A stretch of DNA of 5,592 nucleotides from Methanocorpusculum sp. GTDB taxonomy: Archaea; Halobacteriota; Methanomicrobia; Methanomicrobiales; Methanocorpusculaceae. The DNA lies in NCBI GenBank assembly GCA_030539595.1, contig JAUNXW010000103.1:1-5592 (forward strand). The letters run 5' to 3'. Position numbers and translations under genes: made by a program. The notes under the pieces are model-generated. The model did no database searches. It had not been told where the DNA came from and worked only from the letters and a program-made list of their open reading frames with translations. This document shows, piece after piece, positions 1-4,705 of this stretch (its first letter is position 1; each line of letters begins with the position of its first letter).

Positions 1-2
1 CA

Positions 3-110
3 TTCAGCGTCAACTTCAACAGAACTTACGCAACAATCACCGGTTACTCACAGGCCGCAACACTTACAGCAATCGAGGCATGGTTCGATAACAACGCGAC
101 TGTAGCCTGA
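3..110 (+). CDS. 3' end of an unrecognised protein gene (partial)
   Basis: The third frame is open from the left edge to TGA at 108-110 and gives 35 residues that end in AATLTAIEAWFDNNATVA. The composition (Thr, Asn and Ala rich, with an amphipathic TAIEAWF segment) looks like a real protein end, and the other two plus frames have stops that interrupt them. The start lies outside the window, so family and function cannot be assigned. A small ORF with a good ribosome binding site begins 20 nt downstream, so the two are probably cotranscribed. The short C-terminus faintly recalls small phage-like or DUF1659-type proteins, but this is only an impression and should not be carried forward as an annotation. 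Confidence 0.55.
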   Translation, partial: FSVNFNRTYATITGYSQAATLTAIEAWFDNNATVA

Positions 111-115
111 ACACA

Positions 116-133
116 CATAGGTGAAAACCTATG
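116..133 (+). promoter_or_regulatory. GAAA-capped hairpin covering SD and start codon
   Basis: CATAGGT (116-122) and ACCTATG (127-133) are perfect reverse complements around a GAAA tetraloop. The Shine-Dalgarno-like AGGTGA (119-124) and the whole ATG (131-133) of the small ORF lie inside this 7-bp hairpin. If formed in mRNA it would block initiation unless opened. A ribosome finishing the upstream gene at 108-110 could open it, giving translational coupling. The pairing is seen in the sequence; the regulatory role is inferred. Confidence 0.5.
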
Positions 134-226
134 AAAAAAAGAATCAGAGGCATGCTCTACAAGTTTCTGGCTGATATTATCAGACTGATTCTTGAAACAG
201 TAGAAAAGCACCTCAAAAAAAGCTGA
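131..226 (+). CDS. 31-residue basic amphipathic small protein, unknown function
   Basis: ATG at 131 follows AGGTGA (119-124) by 6 nt and the frame runs to TGA at 224-226. The peptide is MKKRIRGMLYKFLADIIRLI followed by LETVEKHLKKS. It has a Lys/Arg-rich N-terminus, a hydrophobic and amphipathic stretch at about residues 8-22 and a lysine-rich end. That would suit a membrane-associated helix or a small adaptor, but no family is recognised. It sits 20 nt behind the preceding gene and is probably in its operon. Its last codons and stop lie inside the terminator hairpin at 215-254, which is unusual and means the end of the gene belongs to a duplicated segment. It could be a fortuitous ORF; the ribosome binding site, spacing and directly following terminator favour a real gene. 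Confidence 0.5.
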   Translation: MKKRIRGMLYKFLADIIRLILETVEKHLKKS

Positions 227-255
227 GCGGGAAAAACCCGCACAGCTGTTTTTTT
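215..255 (+). terminator. Hairpin plus T-run terminator, copy 1
   Basis: AGCTGAGCGGG (221-231) pairs with CCCGCACAGCT (237-247), apart from one A:A mismatch, around an AAAAA loop. It is followed by seven T (249-255) and preceded by seven A (215-221), so it could act in both directions. It closes the small-protein unit. The same 40 bp occur again at 470-509. The structure is plain; archaeal termination depends mainly on the T-run, so the role of the stem is inferred. Confidence 0.7.
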
Positions 256-275
256 AACCCACAAAAAACACGCAC

Positions 276-509
276 ATCGTCTTTCACAAAAATGACGATA
301 CTGATAATACGAAGCGGGCTTGACCCGCGGAAAACGCGAAGCGTTTTATTGTCGACGTAGTGCTTTTCTGTGAGGTCTGGCAGCTCTGCCTGACCTCACA
401 TTCGCAAATCAAAGATTTGCTTATGCCTCAGTCTCTCTGTTCCCTCGGCATCAGAAAAGTGCTGGGTCGAAAAAAAGCTGAGCGGGAAAAACCCGCACAG
501 CTGTTTTTT
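276..509 (+). ncRNA. Candidate structured RNA ending in a terminator
   Basis: Successive perfect or near-perfect stems fill this stretch: ATCGTC/GACGAT (276-281/294-299), GCGGG/CCCGC (314-318/324-328), AAAACGC/GCGTTTT (331-337/341-347), a 14-pair stem with one T:T mismatch (369-383/386-400), GCAAATC/GATTTGC (404-410/414-420) and ATGCC/GGCAT (423-427/447-451). The last three could be enclosed by CTTTTCTG/CAGAAAAG (363-370/452-459) and TCGAC/GTCGA (352-356/466-470), forming a multibranch fold. A hairpin with a T-run (470-509) ends it. A weak TATA-like ATAATAC lies at 304-310. I recognise no RNA family, and a cluster of palindromic repeats is the main alternative. The strand is assigned from the orientation of the terminator and is uncertain. 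Confidence 0.35.
470..509 (+). terminator. Hairpin plus T-run terminator, copy 2
   Basis: This is an exact 40-bp copy of 215-254: seven A, the stem AGCTGAGCGGG with CCCGCACAGCT around AAAAA, then six T (504-509). The similarity continues as AAC after a one-base change in T-run length, then stops. The bases to the left of the two copies do not match. It lies beyond any protein gene on the plus strand, so if it is functional the transcript it ends is non-coding. Confidence 0.6.
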
Positions 510-587
510 AACTCCTAACATTAATAAAAAGAAGAGCTGACAACATCATAAATTAAAATATATCCTAATGTCAAAGTCAGGTAATAT

Positions 588-677
588 CAGTAATTCGCTA
601 ATTTTTATCTTCTAAAATCTATCATCTAATAAAAAATAATACCCGCAACTTAGACGATAAAAATTAGTGAAATACTG
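588..677. repeat. Long imperfect inverted repeat with TATCNTCTAA units
   Basis: The arm at 588-615 matches the reverse complement of 650-677 at 25 of 28 positions, with a 34-nt AT-rich spacer. Pairing continues patchily for some ten bases outward. The inner part of each arm is the decamer TATCNTCTAA (606-615 forward; 650-659 in reverse), and a third forward copy lies in the spacer at 620-629. It could be a transcript hairpin, a protein-binding site or the remnant of an inserted element. No transposase is present. Confidence 0.6.
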
Positions 678-740
678 AATATATCTGCACTCAATCATAT
701 AGTGTTTTGCGGAAAAATTTAGTGCATTTCGTGTTTTCGT

Positions 741-810
741 CTCTGGAGAGCGAAGCTATCTTCGCAAATCATATACTCGCAAGTGTTTCACTTGCGACGG
801 TCTCTCGCCA
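741..810. repeat. Hairpin cluster between the inverted repeat and surE
   Basis: Two perfect hairpins lie side by side: GCGAAG/CTTCGC (750-755/760-765, loop CTAT) and TCGCAAGTG/CACTTGCGA (777-785/789-797, loop TTT). Outer bases TGG plus AGAG (744-750) can pair with CTCT (802-805) and CCA (808-810) across a two-base bulge. The segment TTCGCAAATCA at 761-771 also occurs at 401-411 in the other hairpin series, which suggests related repeat elements. No long T-run follows on either strand, so it is not a typical terminator. Confidence 0.5.
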
Positions 811-880
811 AATAAATAACAATGAGAACATGTATTATTCTACAAACTCATAAACCGCAATCACATAACTCACATTAAAT

Positions 881-1669
881 TTAAAACCCATCAATCATCT
901 TTTCAAGTTCTTTGCAGGCTTTGTATGCTGTGTTATCCATCGTAAGAGGAGTTACAGAAACATACCCTTCACGAAGTGCCGTCACATCCGAATTTTCTTC
1001 TTCGATATAAATCGGTTTCCCGCAAATCCAATAATACGGTTTTCCCCTCGGGTCGAGGCGTTTTTCAACAGACGTATCAAACAGCCGTGTCCCAAGAATC
1101 GTCGAACGGTATCCTTTAATTTCTGCGTCCGGTATATTCACATTGAGCAGATGACAATTCTTTGGAAGACCGTTTTTCATGAAATACTTAACAACCTTTG
1201 ACACAACCTCCTTAGCCTGTGAAAAATTATTTTCCTTCACACGCGGGTCAATAAATTTATCGCCGTCGTTCTTCATCTCAAGAGAAAAAGCAATTGAGGG
1301 AACATTTTGATTCGCGGCTTCCATTGCAGCTCCAACCGTTCCTGATGTATTTATCGACTCGTAAGAGATATTTTCTCCGAGATTAATTCCCGAGACAACT
1401 AAATCAGGATTAAGATTGAGTGCGTAAAGCCCAAGTAAAAGCGCATCGGTTGGTCTTCCTTCCGCAACATAAGCATCGTGACCGCTGATTTTTATTTTAT
1501 TGAGCCTCAGAGGTTCAAATATTGAAATAGATCTTCCGACAGCGCTCTGCTGAACCGCAGGAGCAACAACCGTGACATCGGCAAATTCACTTAATGCATC
1601 ATAAGCCGCCCATATGGCACTTGAATTTATTCCGTCGTCGTTAGTCAGAAGTATTTTAGGTCTTCCCAT
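881..1669 (-). CDS. surE: 5'/3'-nucleotidase SurE
   Basis: SurE is a metal-dependent phosphatase that dephosphorylates nucleoside 5'- and 3'-monophosphates in the cytoplasm and is linked to nucleotide salvage and stationary-phase survival. The product has 262 residues, normal for the family. Visible motifs are ILLTNDDG with the metal-binding Asp pair at residues 11-12, QQSAVGRS at 40-47, SGIN at 93-96, the archaeal-style GENISYESINTSGTVGAAME block at 98-117, LNVNIP at 175-180 and the C-terminal EGYVSVTPL at 234-242. I chose ATG at 1669 over TTG at 1675: it places MGRPKILLTNDDG at the N-terminus, and neither start has a Shine-Dalgarno site. A TATA-like ATAATATC about 27 nt upstream suggests a leaderless or nearly leaderless mRNA. 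It appears monocistronic, separated from the rps3ae terminator by about 170 bp and convergent with the plus-strand genes. Confidence 0.95.
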   Translation of the reverse strand: MGRPKILLTNDDGINSSAIWAAYDALSEFADVTVVAPAVQQSAVGRSISIFEPLRLNKIKISGHDAYVAEGRPTDALLLGLYALNLNPDLVVSGINLGENISYESINTSGTVGAAMEAANQNVPSIAFSLEMKNDGDKFIDPRVKENNFSQAKEVVSKVVKYFMKNGLPKNCHLLNVNIPDAEIKGYRSTILGTRLFDTSVEKRLDPRGKPYYWICGKPIYIEEENSDVTALREGYVSVTPLTMDNTAYKACKELEKMIDGF

Positions 1670-1691
1670 TAACAAAATAGTTATTGCTGTT

Positions 1692-1773
1692 CGATATTAT
1701 TGGTTTGGTTTTGAAGTCAGCCGACGGCATAATTTTAAGTTTATTCAATATAGAAGTCAGCGATATTAATTGG
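1692..1773 (-). promoter_or_regulatory. surE promoter region with repeated elements
   Basis: On the minus strand the TATA-like CCAATAATATCG (1703-1692) is centred about 27 nt before the surE ATG, the distance expected for a leaderless archaeal transcript. A near copy, CCAATTAATATCG, lies at 1773-1761. The nonamer GCTGACTTC occurs twice (1761-1753 and 1721-1713), both upstream of the proximal TATA. These may be operator sites or a second promoter. The TATA assignment is moderate; the operator role is inferred. Confidence 0.4.
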
Positions 1774-1837
1774 GAGTTACGCAGTTGCGCTTTATCTGTA
1801 CTTCACTATTTCAGGAAACACCGCGTAAGTCCTAAAT

Positions 1838-1861
1838 AAAAAAATATTGGGCAATTGCCCA
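1838..1861 (-). terminator. Palindrome plus T-run terminator of the rps15-rps3ae operon
   Basis: Read on the minus strand, the perfect 14-bp palindrome TGGGCAATTGCCCA (1861-1848) is followed by ATA and seven T (1844-1838). It starts about 20 nt after the rps3ae stop. The T-run is the usual archaeal termination signal, and the palindrome can fold only with a minimal loop. Confidence 0.65.
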
Positions 1862-1881
1862 TTAACTGTTTCACAGCTTGT

Positions 1882-2499
1882 TTATGCAGCGATTGCTGCT
1901 GCTTTGTCTGATGCAGAGGCAACAGACTCTGACTTAATAACTTCAATTCTGCGCATCGGGAAAATCGGCTTGCAGACTTCAAACATCTTCTTCGAGAGTT
2001 CTCCCTTGAGCATTGCGGAAACGAAAGACTCGTAGTCGGCTTCCTTAACATATTCAAGAACAACCTTAACCATTGCCGCACGAATCTCCTGAATCTGTGA
2101 AAGTCTTGCGTGGTTAATTGTAAATGCCGAGATTGTAATCTGAATTTCCTTCTCGCTTCCAAGGGGCTTGACAGTGATTGTGCTGTCGATTCTTGAAGCT
2201 CTTCTCTTAACCATTGCGCGGACAAACTCTTTGGTCATTTCGTGACCGTCGAATTTTGTATATCCTGCGTCTCCGGCAACTTCAGTAATCTTAAAAGAAG
2301 CTCGAACGTTCTGTTTAGAATAGTCCTGAATAAGTTCTCCAAGACTTACTGTCAATACACGACCTGCGACATTTGTCGGGTCAGAGGAGATAATTTCTCC
2401 GATAAGCTGCTTGCCGAGGAAATCTGGTGCGTAAACTTTGTACCATTTCTTAGCTTTCCATCCCTCAAGCTTGCGTCCGCCACTCTGCTTTTTTGCCAT
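1882..2499 (-). CDS. rps3ae: 30S ribosomal protein eS1 (S3Ae)
   Basis: This protein of the small ribosomal subunit is shared by archaea and eukaryotes and sits near the mRNA exit site on the platform. The 205-residue product has the family's basic N-terminus and the KKWYKVYAPDFLGKQLIGEI segment (about residues 17-36). The central GYTKFDGHEMTKEFVRAMVKR (79-99) and the C-terminal CKPIFPMRRIEVIKSE (176-191) also fit, and an Ala/Ser-rich tail of about 15 residues follows. The length is usual for archaeal eS1. ATG at 2499 is preceded by GAAGGT (2512-2507) at a 7-nt spacing, a good ribosome binding site. The gene is last in the operon, 17 nt after pcc1 and just before a terminator. Confidence 0.97.
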   Translation of the reverse strand: MAKKQSGGRKLEGWKAKKWYKVYAPDFLGKQLIGEIISSDPTNVAGRVLTVSLGELIQDYSKQNVRASFKITEVAGDAGYTKFDGHEMTKEFVRAMVKRRASRIDSTITVKPLGSEKEIQITISAFTINHARLSQIQEIRAAMVKVVLEYVKEADYESFVSAMLKGELSKKMFEVCKPIFPMRRIEVIKSESVASASDKAAAIAA

Positions 2500-2516
2500 G
2501 GTTTTTACCTTCTTAA

Positions 2517-2753
2517 TTATATATTCTTAAATTTTTCAGAAACGGTCTCATTCAACCGCTCCGCAACCGAAAGATTCATCAGATAATCATCTATAGTTGA
2601 AATCATTGTTCGAAGAGATTCACCCTTCAAAACAGCCGTTACAAACTCACCGTCATCAAAACATTCAATAAAACCGAGATTATCGGGCGACAAAGACTCA
2701 GCGATTTTTTTCGCGTCCTTTACCCTGAACTTAATCTCACCTGTAATTTCCAT
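2517..2753 (-). CDS. pcc1: KEOPS complex subunit Pcc1
   Basis: Pcc1 is the small dimerising subunit of KEOPS, which binds the Kae1 catalytic subunit and helps position tRNA for the universal t6A37 modification. The product is 78 residues, within the family's usual range. It shows the Pcc1 pattern: an N-terminal strand (GEIKFRV), helix 1 with AKKIAESLSPDNLG (14-27), a second strand pair around FVTAVLKGESL (37-47) and the diagnostic TIDDYLMNLSVAERL (53-67). Its ATG overlaps the TAA of the upstream DHH gene by one base (TAATG), and a strong GGAGG lies at 2765-2761, 7 nt before the start, inside the upstream gene. Translation is therefore very likely coupled. Identification rests on motif recognition by eye. 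Confidence 0.88.
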   Translation of the reverse strand: MEITGEIKFRVKDAKKIAESLSPDNLGFIECFDDGEFVTAVLKGESLRTMISTIDDYLMNLSVAERLNETVSEKFKNI

Positions 2754-3952
2754 TAGAAAGCCTCCAACATTTTAATGAATTCAGTCTCGCAGGACTGAGG
2801 AAGTTCAGCTCCCGCGCGTGTTTTATGACCACCGCCGGTTCCGCCGAACTTTTCCGTTACAGACTTAATGAACCTTTCAAAATCTACCTCAGACTTAAGA
2901 GGCGCACGTGCGGAAACTTTAAGATAGTTTTTGCCGCGTGCGATTACAAAGACCGGCATATTTTTTGACTTGGTCAAAACATCCGCACAGTCGCTTGCAA
3001 GTTCTGCAGAATTAACAAGCCATGTGTTTTTGGAAACGGGTTCTGCTGTCTTCAAAGAATTTATGACATTCATACGGTGTTCGACCGCGCATTTCCAGGC
3101 ATCTTTGAGAACCGATGCGTCACCGCAAGCGACAGCGAAAGCCAAATCGTAATGACCCGACTTGCCGCATGCATCGATGACTGCTGTAAGCGCGTGTGCA
3201 TTTTGAATAATCTCACGTTCAAGACGCCATGAATCTCCGTAAATGCTCATCAGGTCGTTGTATGACGCGTCGGACTTTGCAATAATTTCCGAAAGCAGCT
3301 GACAGAAGTAAGCCTCTTCGGATGCTTTCTTATTACACTCTGACTCAATTTCTTCTGCGAGTTTCGCATTGCCCGATAAATTCGGCAGATACGGAGAACT
3401 GCAGATTTCAATCTGCTCTTTTGTAGTCCTGCCCGTAAGAAGAATACTCTTTTCCGGACTGATGAGATTATTTCCTATGGCGTCGCCGATGATTTTTTCA
3501 TTGCATCCGACAACATTCTGACAGTCCCCTAATATTCCAATCATCACAAGACCGGCAAGGTCGCGGTTGTCTGCCATTTTGTTTGCGACAAGATATGCGC
3601 AGCCAGCAGCAGACAACTCAGCTTCCCCGTCAATTCCAAAAAGTCTCGGATTGATGTGAAATGGTGATTTGTTATAAGGCACGTGATGGTCTATAATAAT
3701 CGTCGAATCGGGTAAATCCGCAATCGACGCTCCAAGGTCGCACAGAATCGAAATCTCCGGCTTTTCTATTTCGGAAGCGCTTTTAAGCACAGGAAGAATC
3801 CTGAGTCTGAAAGCAATTCCTTTTCTTTGAAGAGCAATAGAGATGACAGCCGCCGCTGCAATTCCGTCCGCGTCGTGATGAGAATAAACTTCTGCGTATT
3901 CCATTCCGTTAATGCGGTCTGCAATTTTTTTGGCGGTTTCTTCAAGCGACAT
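2753..3952 (-). CDS. DHH/DHHA1 phosphoesterase, archaeal RecJ-like (GAN-type)
   Basis: This is a Mn-dependent phosphoesterase of the DHH superfamily. Archaeal relatives include GAN, the GINS-associated single-strand nuclease that travels with the CMG helicase, and other RecJ-like exonucleases. The 399-residue product carries motif I SHHDADG (24-30), motif II ILCDLGAS with Asp72, the DHH triad IIIDHH (85-90) and motif IV GILGD (139-143). The C-terminal DHHA1 signature GGTGGGHKTRAG is at 370-381. All metal-binding motifs look intact, so an active enzyme is expected. Whether it degrades DNA, RNA or short oligonucleotides cannot be decided here. ATG at 3952 lies 15 nt after rps15 with no clear Shine-Dalgarno, and its stop overlaps the pcc1 start. 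Its place among ribosomal and KEOPS genes fits a conserved euryarchaeal cluster. Confidence 0.9.
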   Translation of the reverse strand: MSLEETAKKIADRINGMEYAEVYSHHDADGIAAAAVISIALQRKGIAFRLRILPVLKSASEIEKPEISILCDLGASIADLPDSTIIIDHHVPYNKSPFHINPRLFGIDGEAELSAAGCAYLVANKMADNRDLAGLVMIGILGDCQNVVGCNEKIIGDAIGNNLISPEKSILLTGRTTKEQIEICSSPYLPNLSGNAKLAEEIESECNKKASEEAYFCQLLSEIIAKSDASYNDLMSIYGDSWRLEREIIQNAHALTAVIDACGKSGHYDLAFAVACGDASVLKDAWKCAVEHRMNVINSLKTAEPVSKNTWLVNSAELASDCADVLTKSKNMPVFVIARGKNYLKVSARAPLKSEVDFERFIKSVTEKFGGTGGGHKTRAGAELPQSCETEFIKMLEAF

Positions 3953-3967
3953 CTTGTATTATCTGTT

Positions 3968-4426
3968 TTATCTGGACAGAAGAATTTCTGCGGTTTCGGG
4001 TTTGTAAGTCCAGCCTGACGGTAAACGTTTGTTTCCGACGTAGTATTTAACGAGTCTTCTAACTTTTGACTCTGTTAACTGGAGCTGACGTGCGTTGTGA
4101 ATATCTCTGTGGTTGTTCTCAAGGTGTTTTCTCATAAGGAGAGCCTTGTGCATAAGGTTTCTGAGATCTTCCGGAATGTCCATATCGAGATTGTTCTCGC
4201 GGACAATTGCGTTTACTCTCTTGCCTGTTGCAAGCTTTACGTTTGGAACACCGTGTTTGTCTCTTAAGACAAGACCAATCTGTGCGCAGGTCATACCCTG
4301 TTTACGCAGCTCGATAATCTTTGCCTCGATTTCTTTAGCGTCGCTGTTTGACCATTCAGGAACTTCCTTTCTGTAAGGTCTTACTGAAGAAGCTATACCT
4401 CTTCTTCTAGCATGCATTCGTGCCAT
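3968..4426 (-). CDS. rps15: 30S ribosomal protein uS15
   Basis: uS15 is a primary 16S rRNA-binding protein that nucleates the platform of the small subunit. The 152-residue product has the archaeal/eukaryotic form. A basic N-terminal extension (MARMHARRRGIASSVRPYRK) and an EIEAKIIELRKQGMTCAQIG segment (32-51) precede the core S15 domain. The core includes HLENNHRDIHNARQLQLTES (101-120) and KVRRLVKYYVGNKRLPSGW (121-139). ATG at 4426 follows GGTGA (4437-4433) by 6 nt, which fixes the start over the internal Met4. No TATA-like signal lies within the 50 bases upstream, so transcription probably begins farther back, ahead of the 71-codon ORF that ends 19 nt before this gene. The DHH gene follows after 15 nt. 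Confidence 0.97.
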   Translation of the reverse strand: MARMHARRRGIASSVRPYRKEVPEWSNSDAKEIEAKIIELRKQGMTCAQIGLVLRDKHGVPNVKLATGKRVNAIVRENNLDMDIPEDLRNLMHKALLMRKHLENNHRDIHNARQLQLTESKVRRLVKYYVGNKRLPSGWTYKPETAEILLSR

Positions 4427-4445
4427 TTTAGTTCACCATTTGCGA

Positions 4446-4661
4446 TTAAGACTGCCCGCCTTCGTACACAAGACGGATAACCTTTCTGCCGTATCGCTTT
4501 TGTTTGGCAGAATTGTTGTAAGTCACGAAAAGAGCAGCAGGGAATTCCCTAAAGCTGACTCGGTCGTAATCCCATAGCCATTTGGCAGTGTCTTTGAAAC
4601 ACGTCGGACTTACTTCAGTCAGCACCGATATCCAAACATTGTTTGGAAGTGCTTCATACAT
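4446..4661 (-). CDS. 71-residue ORF of unknown function ahead of rps15
   Basis: ATG at 4661 opens a 71-codon frame ending in TAA at 4448-4446, 19 nt before rps15 and on the same strand. The product is rich in aromatic residues (for example DTAKWLWDYDRVSFREFPAA) and ends in a basic segment, KQKRYGRKVIRLVYEGGQS. I recognise no family. Support comes from position and from a good TATA-like TTTATATTT (4703-4695) that would start transcription about 11 nt before this ATG. Against it, no Shine-Dalgarno is present and its arginine codons include CGA, CGT and AGG as well as AGA. If it is not a gene, the same stretch would be a leader of about 245 nt for rps15. It contains the 12-bp palindrome AGGGAATTCCCT (4539-4550) and the hairpin CCAAAC/GTTTGG (4632-4646), which would suit a regulatory leader. 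Confidence 0.4.
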   Translation of the reverse strand: MYEALPNNVWISVLTEVSPTCFKDTAKWLWDYDRVSFREFPAALFVTYNNSAKQKRYGRKVIRLVYEGGQS

Positions 4662-4705
4662 ATTAGAGAGGAGATGTAATAAGGATTGCTGTCAAATATA
4701 AATTT
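4662..4705. promoter_or_regulatory. Divergent promoter spacer
   Basis: These 44 bp separate the minus-strand operon from the plus-strand flavoprotein. On the minus strand TTTATATTT (4703-4695) is a good archaeal TATA box, predicting a start near 4672. For the plus strand only weaker AT-rich candidates exist (around 4656-4666 or 4676-4681). The flavoprotein ATG has no Shine-Dalgarno; GAGGAG at 4668-4673 is 32 nt away, too far to serve it. Confidence 0.45.

Larger units (their letters stand above)
227..880. other. 654-bp convergent intergenic region without a protein gene
   Basis: No convincing coding frame is present between the plus-strand small ORF and the 3' end of surE. The left part (about 255-509) is a dense series of hairpins that ends in a second copy of the terminator. 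The centre (about 510-740) is AT-rich and holds a long imperfect inverted repeat at 588-677. The right part holds another hairpin cluster at 741-810. The last 70 bases before the surE stop show nothing I can name, and there is no tRNA-like or CRISPR-like pattern. Confidence 0.8.
1676..1881. other. Intergenic region between surE and rps3ae
   Basis: This 206-bp gap holds the surE promoter repeats on its left, the rps3ae operon terminator on its right, and about 65 bases between them (roughly 1774-1837) in which I see only a short CGCA/TGCG hairpin at 1780-1789. No coding frame here has a plausible start signal and protein-like sequence. Confidence 0.6.

Noticed and set aside
255..810. CRISPR array or insertion sequence
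   Set aside because: There are no regularly spaced identical repeats and no transposase frame; the repeated segments are hairpins of different sequence.
1670..1675. TTG at 1675 as the surE start
   Set aside because: It would add only two residues; ATG at 1669 fits the family N-terminus and the TATA distance.
1806..2225. 139-codon minus-strand frame overlapping rps3ae
   Set aside because: It lies in another frame of the clear eS1 gene, has low-complexity Arg/Ser/Leu/Gln composition and runs through the operon terminator.
2242..4376. Plus-strand frames at 2242-2586, 2931-3152, 3827-4018 and 4113-4376
   Set aside because: All are antisense to well-identified operon genes and lack start signals or family resemblance.
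4539..4550. Palindrome AGGGAATTCCCT as an operator
   Set aside because: It lies inside the 71-codon ORF or leader with no second copy; a 12-bp palindrome alone is weak evidence.
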